Source of the DNA: Cladocopium goreaui
Lineage: Eukaryota; Sar; Dinophyceae; Suessiales; Symbiodiniaceae
Length of the DNA: 64,000 nt
NCBI GenBank assembly: GCA_947184155.2
Contig: CAMXCT020003371.1
Location: 1 to 64,000 of the forward strand
Direction: 5' to 3'
Each line of letters begins with the position of its first letter. Within the stretch, counting starts at the first letter, position 1. Positions 42,231 to 53,163 of this stretch are shown here, piece after piece. A program made the position numbers and the translations under genes. The notes below the pieces were generated by a model. That model made no database searches. It saw nothing but the letters and a program-made list of their open reading frames with translations, and had not been told where the DNA came from.

Positions 42231-45184
42231 CGTTTACTACTTTTTTTCTTCACAACGCCGTCCTTGACAGAAAACTTGTTCCCACACACCGTTCGATGGT
42301 CAATTTGCCCTGTCTTCACGTCACTGGCCACATTCCCTTTGCAAGCGGGGCAAACGTACACATACGCTTTTTCCTTCACAACGCCATCCTTCACAGAAAA
42401 CTTGTTCCCACACAGCGTTCGATGGTCGATTTGCCCTGTCTTCACGTCACTGGCCACATTCCCTTTGCAAGCGGGGCAAACGTAAACATACGCTTTTTCC
42501 TGCACAACGCCATCCTGCACAGAAAACTGCTTCCCACACACTGTTCGATGGTCTATTTTCCCTGTCTTCACGTCACTGGCCACATTCCCTTTGCAAGCGG
42601 GGCAAACGTAATTATACGCTTTTTCCTGCACAACGCCATCCTGCACAGAAAACTGCTTCCCACACACTGTTCGATGGTCTATTTTCCCTGTCTTCACGTC
42701 ACTGGCCACATTCCCTTTGCAAGCGGGGCAAACGTAAACATACGCTTTTTCCTGCACAACGCCATCCTTCACAGAAAACTGCTTCCCACACACTGTTCGA
42801 TGGTTTATTTTCCCTGTCTTCACGTCACTGGCCACATTCCCTTTGCACGCGGGGCAAACGTACACATACCCTTTCGCAACGACCTGCGCGTCCCACACCT
42901 GGAAACGGTTACCGCATGCGCGCCGGTGATTTACCTGGCCCGTCCGTATACTGCTCCTCACAGACTTTTTGCAAGCGGGACAAACATATCGGAAACTCTT
43001 GCCTTTCCTCGCTGTTTTGACTTCATCTGCCAGCAACGTCACCGTCTCCGTCGCGCTGCCCTTGCTCTGCTGCTTGCAGCTCATTTCTGCCTGCCTGTCT
43101 GTGCTTCTTTCCGTTCCGCCGTCTTCTCTACGTTGCTTTGCTTGCGGCTGGGCTTCCTGCATTTGGGCCGTGTCCTTTGTCTTCCGTTTTCGTTCCACGC
43201 TGGCCCAGACATCAGTCGTCGCCCGCACCGCCCTCTGCCTTTCGTCGCTGTCTTCCCGTTGGCCATGTCCATCTTCAGGCCCGTCTGTGCTCACTTCTGT
43301 TCGGTTCTCTTGTTTGGGATGCTTTGCCTTCGGCTCTGCGTCCTTCATTTCGGAGCTCTCCTGTTCTCTGTTGCGTTTTCTTTCCGCGATGGCGTCCCAG
43401 ACACCGGCGATGGCACGTACTTTTTTTTCTTCCGCTGCCGTCCTCGCGACTTTTGCCTGCGTTGCAGCTACCCGCTGTACCGCTTTGCTGATGCTTCTCC
43501 GGGGAATGGGGCACTTCCAGCAGTTGCTACAGACTTGGTCGCCATTACAAGAACGATGTTGCGCCAGCCACGGTTCAAAAGCGCACGCTGCTTGCTTCAC
43601 CTTGCAGACGCTGCATCTCCACAGGCCCCATGCTTTACCCGAACAATCTAAACACACTCTACCGCCCGTGCGTGCTCGTCTCCACGCCCCGGCAGAATAT
43701 TTCTTTTCGTCCTTGCGCGTATTGCAAACACTACACACTTGCGTCTGCTCGCACGTCGCACAAATGCGATAAAATGTGGCTTGTGGGGTTGCATGTTTTG
43801 CGTTGAATGCATCTTCCTGTTTCCAGGCCATGCATGCCATGCATTGCCACGGCATCTGCCTCTCAACGTGCCGAAGAATGCATTCTTTGCATACTCTCGC
43901 CGCATCTGTGCGTTTCCATCGACCAGCCGTGAATGCAGAAGCCGGCTTTGATTCATTACATTCTTTGCATTCCCTTTCGTCTCGGTATTTCGCTCGCAGC
44001 GCGCTCCAATCCATTTTTTCACCACCCCAGAACCGCAACAGCAATTCCCGCCCTATTTTTGCGCCTTTTTGAAAAGGTGCTGCAGGGAACGGTCTGTACA
44101 CAAACAAACCATGCCTGTCTTGGACCCGCGTTAACGCAATGTAAGCTGTCAATGGGTCGCCTGCTTCCCCAATGTGCATGTCCATGACAACGCCTTCTTT
44201 GCAAGTTTGCCCTTGGGCTGCGTGAGCGGTGGTTGCAAACCCTGGAGCCAATGGAAACTGCTTCCGCGTCACACGGAGAACTGGCCGCCTTCGCCCCTTG
44301 TCCAAATACCACGGTTTCTTTTGCGGCGCGACAGGAAACACATTGTCTTCGTCAATCCCCTCGACACGCCAGGTGGTCTTGGTCTTGAACCGGACCAAGA
44401 TGCACGCCGGCAACTCGTTCCAAATCTGCGTCCCTTCTTCACGCGCGGCTCCGACGGCATCGGCCGGCCAAACCCAGCCAACAATCTCCCCAGCACACCC
44501 CCGTCAAATTCCACGGCTGCGATCCAAGTGATCTGCGGCAGCCACTGGCATACCAAGGCACAGTGGCAAAACACCGTACAAGGACCCACAGTCCTGATCG
44601 TGTCGCTGCAGCCAACTCAATTTTTCTTTGCCCAGATCGGGCTTCTCACGCAAAGCCATGCTTGATATTCTATCTTTTGCAATGGCATAGTGCAGCACCT
44701 GTCCTTTTTCTGCGGCCCAAGCTTTTGCTCGCAGTTTATTCACATGATACTTCACGGCATTTGTGGCGAAAATAGCTTTTGCACCGGCGAACTTCTCGGA
44801 CGCCGCGGCGGCACTATCTGCAACTCTGGCCTTGGACCGGCGCTCGGTTCTGCACATGTCGCATTCCGACCGTGAGATAGCATCTGGCGCTGCTCTTCCC
44901 GAGAGTAACTTTTGGCACGTGGCGTGGTTGCACTCTAGTCTGTGGCCGTTCCAGCTGCCAGGTACGCGCGTGTGACAGCCATGCAAAAATGCGTGGTTCG
45001 TCTCGGACAACGCGCCGTTTCGTACTTCGTTTTGTAGGCTCTGCAACCATATATCTTGGGTACGCTTGCACTCGACCAGTTCTGTCACACCATGGATTCC
45101 ATCCGAGGTTTCGCCCCAGACTAACTCCTGCCCGCGGATGGTATGGGCTACTTTCTTCGTTTTGCATTGCGTCAACCATGTTCA
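42221..45184 (-). pseudogene. PIF1/RecD-like helicase C-terminal half with zinc-ribbon repeats, truncated
   Basis: The minus-strand frame from about 45184 to 42221 is interrupted by one in-frame TGA at 44504-44506. The upstream 223 codons contain CRTERRS, VKYHVNKLRA, ALREKPDL and LQRHDQDCG motifs that I associate with dinoflagellate PIF1-like proteins. Downstream are superfamily-1 helicase motifs V and VI (TTAHAAQGQT, AYIALTRV). Motifs I-III with the Walker A loop are missing upstream, so the gene is 5'-truncated; no ATG begins it. After the helicase come about five Cys-rich motifs (CKEC, CMAC, CSVC, CLDC, CSNC), a charged linker, and six tandem 42-residue units with CPAC...H..CG spacing that suggest zinc ribbons (42230-42990). 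The last four codons and stop lie in satellite-derived sequence. Either a decayed gene or a mobile-element helicase remnant. Confidence 0.85.
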
Positions 45185-45615
45185 GATTTCAGAAGGAGCC
45201 ATGGCCTCAGCCAACAGGTGACCTTCCAAGCAGCTGGACTGGAAAAATCCTTTAGCACCATATCTGTTCGTGGCTCATTTTCCTTTCAAGAACTTGAATT
45301 CGATATCGAAACTGTACAGATGATAGATGTCACATCTTTCATTTCCATATATTTCCATGTATATGCACGAACGACTCGAATGGCGAATCTCCTGAAGATG
45401 AGTTGCTGGATCTATTTACATGTCACCGTTCTGACCCTTGAACCTACTTTAGTAAACAAATTTGTTTTATGTACCCTAAAATCACATGGACTAATGTCGT
45501 CACATAAGAACCCCAGATATGTTGAGTATATGTTGGGATATTTTTCAAATATATGTAAAGACAGACAACAAGAACAACGAATACCCTTTTTCCCTGGACA
45601 CAAACACAGCGCAGT

Positions 45616-46122
45616 TTGCCAATTTCAGCTAGATTATCACCCTGCTCTTCTTCATCATCGAAACCGATAGGGTATCCTCCGAAAACAGTTGAACCACGAC
45701 CGTTGGAACGCAAACGGAAATTTGATTCAAATTTAGATGTGTCATCGCCACGATTGCGAGCCTTTTCTGCTGAGTGTGGGGCATTGGGATGCATTTCTTT
45801 GAAACTTTGTGACCTGAACCCTGTTGCTGGTGTGGTTCATCGCCATGCAGTTGAAGTCTTGGAAAATCTTTTCCGACAACAAGAACCATTGATATTCAAA
45901 ATCGGTTTCACCCATTCCCCAATTTGGAGGTGGTCGAACAAAACCTATGGGTATGAAATGGCCAGGGAAAAGTGGTCGAACATGCTTATTTTCTATTACT
46001 CCAGAGAACCCTACAGCCCTGCGATGCTGGAAGCAAGTCAAATTGAAAAATATGGAAGTGGCTGTGATGCGGTCAAACTATGGAAAAACGGATGTTCCGT
46101 GATTTTTCTAAATGTGCTTTAA
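45616..46122 (+). CDS. exon with GIY-YIG/T5orf172-type nuclease-like domain, partial
   Basis: A plus-strand open segment whose second half looks like the GIY-YIG clan, T5orf172/Mug113 branch. It shows IFKIGFTHSP (K95) as the YIG-like strand, WRWSN with R105, a YGYE stretch, MLIFYYS and then MLEASQIEKY with E139, the expected Arg-then-Glu order. These domains act as nicking nucleases, though many eukaryotic copies lack known activity. The first codon at 45616 is TTG, so this is an internal exon or lacks its start; TTTCAG at 45622-45627 is a possible acceptor. A GT at 46072 after GATGCG is a possible donor, beyond which the frame loses protein-like character. Other exons were not found. Divergent from the helicase relic. 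Confidence 0.55.
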   Translation: MPISARLSPCSSSSSKPIGYPPKTVEPRPLERKRKFDSNLDVSSPRLRAFSAECGALGCISLKLCDLNPVAGVVHRHAVEVLENLFRQQEPLIFKIGFTHSPIWRWSNKTYGYEMAREKWSNMLIFYYSREPYSPAMLEASQIEKYGSGCDAVKLWKNGCSVIFLNVL

Positions 46123-46534
46123 CCCCCAAATGGTTTTGCATATAATGGGTTTTCATGTTTCACTCTGCTTACCAATCAAGGCAGACGTGGATTTGGGATC
46201 AACAGAATCAACACTTAAAACACCTGCGCCCAAGCTTCAGTCCGCTTAGCGCCAAGCCACTTCAGACAAAGTTCGCTGCATTCTTGGGGACCAAAATGAC
46301 TTGAGGCGTGAGTCGGCTAGGACGGGATACATGGTGGTTTTTACACCCCTCGTTTTGTTGTGCAAACCCTGTGTTTCAAGTCACACCTGCCTTTTTTTGC
46401 GTGTATGGTAGGTGAAGGTATATATATATATGTGGGATCATGTGCTACATCATACTCCCCAGGTTGATTGCCAGTACCCTCCCTCCGATTAGGGGGGTCG
46501 GCGGCACCTGGGCGCTAGCCCATTTTATTATTGC
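46123..46534. other. intergenic, no supported gene
   Basis: About 400 bp of unique sequence with a short TA run near 46420. If the GIY-YIG-type gene is real, its intron may start here. Confidence 0.45.
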
Positions 46535-47595
46535 TGGTAAATCTATCCCATTAAAATAATATCATTAAATCCCATTAAACCTCTATTACTGCTGGTAAAT
46601 CTATCCCATTAAAATATCATGAAGTACCATTAAACCTCTATTATTGCTGGTAAATCTATCCCATTAAAATATCATTAAGTCCCATTAAACCTCTATATTA
46701 TTGCTGGTAAATCTATCCCATTAAAATATCATTAAGTCCCATTAAACCTCTATTACTGCTGGTAAATCTATCCCATTAAAATATCATGAAGTACCATTAA
46801 ACCTCTATATTATTGCTGGTAAATCTATCCCATTAAAATATCATTAAGTCCCATTAAACCTCTATATTATTGCTGGTAAATCTATCCCATTAAAATATCA
46901 TTAAATCCCATTAAACCTCTATTACTGCTGGTAAATCTATCCCATTAAAATATCATGAAGTACCATTAAACCTCTATTACTGCTGGTAAATCTATCCCAT
47001 TAAAATATCATTAAGTCCCATTAAACCTCTATCATTGCTGGTAAATCTATCCCATTGAAATATCATTAAATCCCATTAAACCTCTATTACTGCTGGTAAA
47101 TCTATCCCATTAAAATATCATGAAGTACCATTAAACCTCTATTACTGCTGGTAAATCTATCCCATTAAAATATCATTAAGTCCCATTAAACCTCTATCAT
47201 TGCTGGTAAATCTATCCCATTAAAATATCATTAAGTCCCATTAAACCTCTATTATTGCTGGTAAATCTATCCCATTAAAAGTCCCATTAAACCTCTATAT
47301 TATTGCTGGTAAATCTATCCCATTAAAATATCATTAAGTCCCATTAAACCTCTATATTATTGCTGGTGAATCTATCCCATTAAAATATCATTAAGTCCCA
47401 TTAAACCTCTATTATTGCTGGTAAATCTATCCCATTAAAATATCATTAAGTCCCATTAAACCTCTATTATTGCTGGTAAATCTATCCCATTAAAATATCA
47501 TGAAGTACCATTAAACCTCTATTGTTGCTGGTAAATCTATCCCATTAAAATATCATTAAGTCCCATTAAACCTCTATTTTTGCCGGTATATCTTT
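46535..47595. repeat. 55-bp minisatellite, about 19 copies
   Basis: Units contain GCTGGTAAATCTATCCCATT, then AAAATATCATTAAGTCCCAT, then TAAACCTCTATTA. Nineteen copies plus a degenerate last one occur with an average period of 55 bp. Variant units (TCATGAAGTACC against TCATTAAGTCCC) recur in mixed order, suggesting multi-unit duplications. Confidence 0.93.
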
Positions 47596-47977
47596 CTTCA
47601 AAACCAAGGCTGACCCCTGTCTGCGAAATCATCGTCATCTGCAACTAAGAAGCAGTTCTTGGGGCATGATCATTCCAGCAGCAAGATATCGGTCCTTCGT
47701 TTAGCGGGCCGCGATTGGATCCTGTGGATAGCCTATGGAAAACTCGTGTTTTTTTTCGTGGAGATTTTTTTATGGAACATCCACTATAAATAGAGGTTTC
47801 GGTAAGTCTATAACTAGGAAAATCCACTATAGCTAGAGGTTTCTATAGGGAAAATGATCAAACAAATCATGGATTTTCCAGCCATGTTTACCATGTAGGA
47901 TCAGAATCAAACTGACAACAGGTCATCCAGTCGAACAGATTTTTTGGGCCCCATAAGGGGGATGAGTCCCTAAATAT

Positions 47978-48216
47978 CTGCTTGGTGGTTTGAAGGTGCA
48001 ATAACCATCTTGAAAAATATGAAGACTTCGTCAATGGGTTTCGGATGACATCCCATATATCTGGGTAAATTGTAATATTTCACTAACCTGAATTAAGGCC
48101 ATTTGGGGATGATTCCCCTTACAAACCATGATTCCAGTGAGGTCGCAGTGAGGTCGTTATAATTTACCCAGATATATGAAATGGAAAATTTAAAAATGTT
48201 CCAAACCACCAACCAG
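47978..48216. mobile_element. MITE-1 copy carrying a nested MITE-2
   Basis: Outer ends are CTGCTTGGTGGTTTG and CCAAACCACCAACCAG. The outer interior matches 3240-3344 on both sides of the inner element. Without the insert the copy would be about 120-128 bp. Confidence 0.88.
48061..48171. mobile_element. MITE-2 copy nested in MITE-1, 111 bp
   Basis: CTGGGTAAATT at left and AATTTACCCAG at right are perfect inverted repeats. ATATAT stands on both sides, whereas the uninterrupted MITE-1 at 3240-3344 has a single CATATATGAAATGG there, so up to six bases were duplicated on insertion. Confidence 0.9.
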
Positions 48217-48390
48217 ATATAAATTGGATCGAGTCACTGTCCATGTATATCATTCAAATATATTCACATATCGAATACAGACCATAATTCAAGAATTAAA
48301 AAAAAAAACACACGCCCCATAGACTATCATAAATTACACACCATTTCAGAAATCCATCAGAAATCAGAAATCCATGATGAAAAAAATGAT

Positions 48391-48508
48391 CTGGTTGGTG
48401 GTATACCTACCCCTCTGAAAAATATGGCTTCGTCAGTTGGGATGATGACATTCCCAATATGATGGGCAAGTCATAATCCATTCCATGGTTCCAGTCACCA
48501 CCAACCAG
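48391..48508. mobile_element. MITE-1 copy, 118 bp
   Basis: Starts CTGGTTGGTGGTATACC and ends GTCACCACCAACCAG. It shares 'taccccctctgaaaaatatg'-like sequence (with small differences) and 'cgtcagttggga' with the copy at 51340-51449. Confidence 0.85.
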
Positions 48509-49053
48509 GAACACATCTTCCCTATTGTAGAATCCCCAAATTCGTAATGGATTTCCCAGTGGGAAAATCAGCCAAATCATTTTCAGCTGCAGGAAGAATG
48601 TGGTCGGCCATCTTCCCCCAGCGTTCCAATAGATCGCCACGCTACATGACTTGGATAGATGTAGAGCTTCCAATAGATCCACGCTGCAGGTCCTGAAACC
48701 TGGCGTTTAACGAACAAACCAGTCGGCTTCCGGTGTGACCGTCAACGATTAAATTGATAGCTTGCGAAAAGGAATCAATGCCATGTATAGATATGATAAA
48801 AACATGTTAAAACGAATGATGTTCAAGAGTTATGTTAGTTTATCAGAGGGATCATCATTTTTTGACAGTTTGAACATGTTGTCCGCAACCTCAACGTTCG
48901 CCCAGACTCATCATTGTGACATAACAGAGACAATTCTGTGTTGCTGGGAAGTTGCGAATCCAAGCAAGGCCAAGGGGGAAAATTAGGCCACGGTGGCATG
49001 TGAAAGATACCTTGAATACAGTTATCTTCAGGAGGAAACAATATCACCTTGAT
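48509..49053. other. intergenic, no supported gene
   Basis: Unique AT-rich sequence. A half MITE-3 end (GTTATGTTAGTTTATCAGAGGG) is visible near 48830. No gene recognised. Confidence 0.45.
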
Positions 49054-49390
49054 CATCATGAGGGATCAAAATCCGCCACCCCCTATGACCAATACCTCCT
49101 ATGCCCAATATGCTGAACGGGCTAACAACATGCCACACTCTATGGCCAATATGTTGAATCGGGTAATTACATCAACATTATCTTCATGAGGGAACAAAAT
49201 CCGCCACCCCCTATGACCAATATGCTGAACGGGCTAACAACATCAACTTTATCTTCATGAGGGATCAAAATTTGCCACCTCCTCAGAACAATATGTTGAT
49301 TGGGGAAATAACATCAACTTTATCTTCATGAGGGATCAAAGTTAGCCACCCCCTCTGAACAATACGTTGATTGCGGGACATCAACTCCGG
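49054..49390. repeat. about 70-bp tandem repeat, four to five units
   Basis: Units share TCTTCATGAGGGATCAAA, GCCACCCCCTATGACCAATA and TGCTGAACGGGCTAACAACA. Starts are near 49054, 49183, 49253 and 49323; the first interval holds a diverged internal extra unit. Confidence 0.8.
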
Positions 49391-50082
49391 GCAAACGTCC
49401 AGGTTGCAGCGAACATGTTCAATGTGTGGCTTTCCCTCCAATATTAAGTATCACCCAAACAAAGGAACCACAATTCAATGAATAGGACCAATAATGGCTA
49501 ATACTAAACCAGAGGTTTCGCTTCGGGGTAGTATTAGGCAGAAGGAATGAATCCCTTACCCGGCCCCCATCATATATGAACCATATATTCCCAAAATGAA
49601 ATTCCCTGTTTTTGTACTGGATCATTGTACTGGATCTAGTGCGGGTATTTATCTTCCAAAGCCATGGCCATTTCTTTTTGGCTTTGGCATTTATCTATTA
49701 AGGATGACTACAGCTATGAAAATCAACTTAACTCATCTTAACTCAACTTATATAACTCATCTTAACTCAAGATATCTCAAGATACCCTCTGGTAGTGACT
49801 AACAGTTTGCTATTGAAAATGGTTTGTGAATACAGTTGATTTACCTATTCCAAATGCTTATTTTCCATAGTTTTTTACACAACACCCTCGGGAGGACATC
49901 TAGGTCAAGCCACACAACAAAAAATCAACCAGAACGCCGCGAAGACAATGACATTCCTCAGCCCAAATTCCGTCATGGAGCACTGCCGACGCTGTCGCGA
50001 CAGCGTCAGGTCATGGCTCGACCAACTCACTGGTTGGTGGTTTCAAACTGCCATCAATGGCCATGACTCAGGAACCGATAAA
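49391..50082. other. intergenic with partial MITE ends
   Basis: A MITE-3-like end (TACCCTCTGGTAGTGACTAAC) near 49783 and a MITE-1-like end (CTGGTTGGTGGTTTC) near 50030 appear without partners. Short 'aactcatctt/aactcaa' repeats occur at 49727-49785. No gene. Confidence 0.45.
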
Positions 50083-50214
50083 AATTGGAGGTACCTACCA
50101 TAGAAAAAAAGGCCTATTTTTTAGGCCTATGTAAGGGGATATACCCCCAAAATATGGCCTCAAAAATGGTACAGTACCTCCACTTTAGGATCCTGGAATT
50201 CCCATTGATGCCAT
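50083..50214. mobile_element. MITE-4 copy
   Basis: Inverted relative of 35684-35786, sharing CCTCCACTTTAGGATCCT. The palindromic AGGCCTATTTTTTAGGCCT near its left side could form a hairpin. Confidence 0.6.
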
Positions 50215-50316
50215 GTGATCTTGATTAATAGTTGGTTTACCCAGCTATAAAATGGGTGGACTTTGCATAGGTTTCTTGTTAAATCACCAGAAATTAACAA
50301 TTTTTCACATGGATCA

Positions 50317-50411
50317 CTGGTTGGTGGTTGAAAACCCTGCCCCCCAGTGATGAAATTAAATTCCCCTATGGAAAGTCATAAAATTCCATGGATCCAAAGC
50401 ACCACTCCCAG
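50317..50411. mobile_element. MITE-1 copy, degraded right end
   Basis: CTGGTTGGTGGTTGAAA at the left; the right end CACCACTCCCAG is altered from the family CCACCAACCAG. The interior 'gtcataaaattccatgg' matches family members. Confidence 0.6.
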
Positions 50412-50493
50412 GATCCCTGTGAAAGGAATCGATTGGGTTAACGCCTGTGCGGGGCTGTTAGTCCCATTTTTAGCCATGTTTGGGATTTCTATA

Positions 50494-50655
50494 TAATTCT
50501 ATATATTTCTATATAATTCTATATAATTCTATATAATTCTATATAATTCTATATAATTCTATATAATTCTATATAATTCTATAATTCTATATAATTCTAT
50601 ATAATTCTATATAATTCTATAAAATTCCATATAATTCTATATAATTCTATATATA
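50494..50655. repeat. TATATAATTC decamer array
   Basis: About fifteen tandem 10-bp units with a few partial or mutated ones, then a pure TA run to about 50675. Confidence 0.92.
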
Positions 50656-51117
50656 TATATATAATATATATACACACATCCCTAAGGGGTTGAAGACCTT
50701 CCCCAAAAAAACTTTGCAGATTACCCCAGTTTTGACCATGGCACATATTGTCACCAGGTCATACCAGGTCTACCAAGCGCTTCCCACCTGGACCATCTAC
50801 CAAGTTTCAGAAATCTGGTCCAACCATATTGGTCCTCCCATTCGTAATCGTAATCCTTGTCCAATGAGATCTCGCGAGGTGACATGGTTGTGGTTCATGG
50901 AGACGGTTGGTTGAGGTGTCCCGTCACGTGTTGAGTTATCATGTTAAATCATGTTCCCCACGAAAAACCATGCACTATGATCCACTATAACAAACCCTAT
51001 AATAAACCTATCAACAAACAGCCCGCGCATTTCTGGTTCATCTACTACCTACGGTAGGATGCACAGTACCTATCACATACTACCTATACCAATCATGGAG
51101 GAGGCACCAGAGAATGG

Positions 51118-51324
51118 ATGTGCATGGATCAAGTGGATGAAATGATATCCTTGGTTCCAAAGGAAAAATCCAGGTTCGCGGAATTTCTCACACAGATGTT
51201 CTTCGATTATTCCAGATCCGTGCTGAAATCAACTGGGCGATTTTTCGTCACATCTTGGGGTGGGGCTTGTCTGCATTGCATGTTGCTCAAGGTGGTTGTC
51301 CCTGGTTCTAAGTTGCGAAAGTAG
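51118..51324 (+). CDS. candidate exon, unknown product
   Basis: A 68-codon plus-strand frame with protein-like composition (a stretch reads EKSRFAEFLTQMFFDY, then a hydrophobic CLHCMLLKVVV). It sits just before a MITE-1 copy. I recognise no family and cannot place splice sites. It may be chance. Confidence 0.22.
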   Translation: MCMDQVDEMISLVPKEKSRFAEFLTQMFFDYSRSVLKSTGRFFVTSWGGACLHCMLLKVVVPGSKLRK

Positions 51325-51339
51325 GCCCCCTCAACTATA

Positions 51340-51449
51340 CTGGTTGGTGGTATACCTACCCCTCTTAAAAATATGAGTTCGTCAGTTGGGAAGGATGATA
51401 TCCCATGTATTATGGAAAAATAATCCAAATGTTCCAAACCACCAACCAG
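51340..51449. mobile_element. MITE-1 copy, 110 bp
   Basis: CTGGTTGGTGG at left and CCACCAACCAG at right are perfect inverted repeats. The interior is close to the copy at 48391-48508. Confidence 0.85.
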
Positions 51450-51574
51450 CTATAGATTGATCTTTCACAACCCTGCTGAAATTTTGGCTAGAAATCAACT
51501 TAGCTCACTGACCACCTCGTTACTTTGCCGATGGGCTTTCCCCCACAGCAGTTCCATAATTCATTAAAGAGCCC

Positions 51575-52080
51575 TGGGCTACTCCATGCTACTCCTAACA
51601 GGGCTACTCTTAACAGGGCTACTCCTAAAAGTTGCTACTCCTTTAAAGAAAAAACTCGGAAAAAAAAGGAAACATATCAAACATTCAAAACAAAAACACA
51701 CATTCAAAAAAACGCTTTAACAAATCAATCCAACAATGCAAACAACATCAACAAAAATGTCAAAAAAAAACAACGCCAAACATTCAAAGAGACTAATAAT
51801 GAAAAAAAACATTAAAGTTCAAAACAAAATGCAAAAAGTTCAAAGAAAAAAAGTAGCAATAGTAAATAAAGAATAAAAATTGCAATAGTAAATCAAAAAA
51901 ATATCAAAATTGATAAACACATCTTTAACTAAGTCTTTAAAATAATCACAAAGTATTATACAATGAAACCTAATTAGTTGGAATAAAAAATGGAATGAAA
52001 TGAAATTATTTGGAATGAAATCGAATTATTTGGAATGAAATAGAACTATTCTGGAATGAAATTTCAAAATTAATGAACAG
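51575..52080. repeat. GGGCTACTC repeats followed by a strongly A-skewed tract
   Basis: Four GCTACTCCTAACA-type units lie at 51576-51640. From 51640 to about 51960 the plus strand is dominated by A with little T (runs such as AAAAAAAACG, CAAACATTCAAA). At 51985-52065 a TTGGAATGAAAT unit repeats three to four times. No credible coding sequence. Confidence 0.7.
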
Positions 52081-53048
52081 GAATGTTCTTGGAGTGTCCC
52101 TACAAGGAATGTCCCCCTCCATAGTCAAGACCATATACATCCCTGTACAACGAAATTTGACAGTAAATTCTGTGGACTGCCCACCAAACTTCAGCAACGT
52201 GGCCCCCTTGTAGTAGTAGTAGGAGTACTGAAGCTGCCGTTTTGAGCCTGTCCTCGAGTAAACATGGCTGGTAAACATCAAGACGGGTCACTGGGTCACT
52301 GGTTTGCATATGGGGAGACCTTCTCCAACCATCAGTTCATCAAGTTGCAAAACTCTGGTTCAATGGAAATCATCGATGTTCAGTAGCTTGCTGTAGCAAT
52401 AGTCATCCGCTAGGGACCATATTTATTTCTGATTTTCTTAGGAGTAAGGTAGGCATGGACCGCTTATGAATCTTGTTTCAAGGAGACATTGAATCTTCGG
52501 CCCCAATGATCCCAGTGACCCCGGGGAAATCCTGCCACTTTCCGGGGGAAAATCACTGGGATTTTTCCCCAGATCCAGCCAGATCCCATATGACTTGCCG
52601 TCGCCAGTTTGAGTAGTGGTACCCGGCATGGTAATGACCAACATATTGAACATGGCCCAGTCGAAATAGTGAGTTTTCCCCATAAAAATGGTGATGTTCC
52701 ATAGTTATGTAACAGTCTACCAGAGGGTATTCCTCATTTCCAGACACACCCATGTAAAGTCATAATATATGTTCGCTCAGAAAACTGATCTTGAAGAATT
52801 TAATTGCCAAGATCAAACCATGCTCTTCCAGTTTCAACATACACCAGGCTTTGAATAATATGTGGAGGATTATCAAGAATATTGGCTAATATCCCATTAT
52901 ATCCCCGTTTTGTTGGTTATATATATATATAGTATATACACCTTTCCTTCTGCTATTCCTATTCATTAGTATACTCCTCTTATTCTATGTTAACGCTCTG
53001 AATGACATTGGCTATACACAAGTGTATATACATATATATATATATATA
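52081..53048. other. intergenic, no supported gene
   Basis: Mostly unique sequence with a TA array near 52918-52935 and an unpaired MITE-3-like end (ACAGTCTACCAGAGGGTA) near 52725. No gene recognised. Confidence 0.45.
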
Positions 53049-53163
53049 TACCCTCTGGTTATTTAACATAGCCATGGAAAATGGACCATTTATAGATGTT
53101 GTTTGATGGTTTACCCATTAAACATGGTGATTTTCCATGGCTATGTTAAATAACCAGATGGTA
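53049..53163. mobile_element. MITE-3 copy, 115 bp
   Basis: TACCCTCTGGTTATTTAACA at left and TGTTAAATAACCAGATGGTA at right are inverted repeats with one mismatch. Subterminal CATAGCCATGGAAAAT and ATTTTCCATGGCTATG also pair. It sits in a TA array. Confidence 0.87.

Noticed and set aside
41888-43651. 587-codon plus-strand open frame
   Set aside because: It runs from the satellite into the antisense of the zinc-ribbon repeats. Its regularity mirrors those repeats, and the minus-strand reading has conserved Cys/His spacing and helicase motifs.
46535-47595. CRISPR-like array
   Set aside because: Units are directly contiguous with no unique spacers, and the context is a eukaryotic genome.
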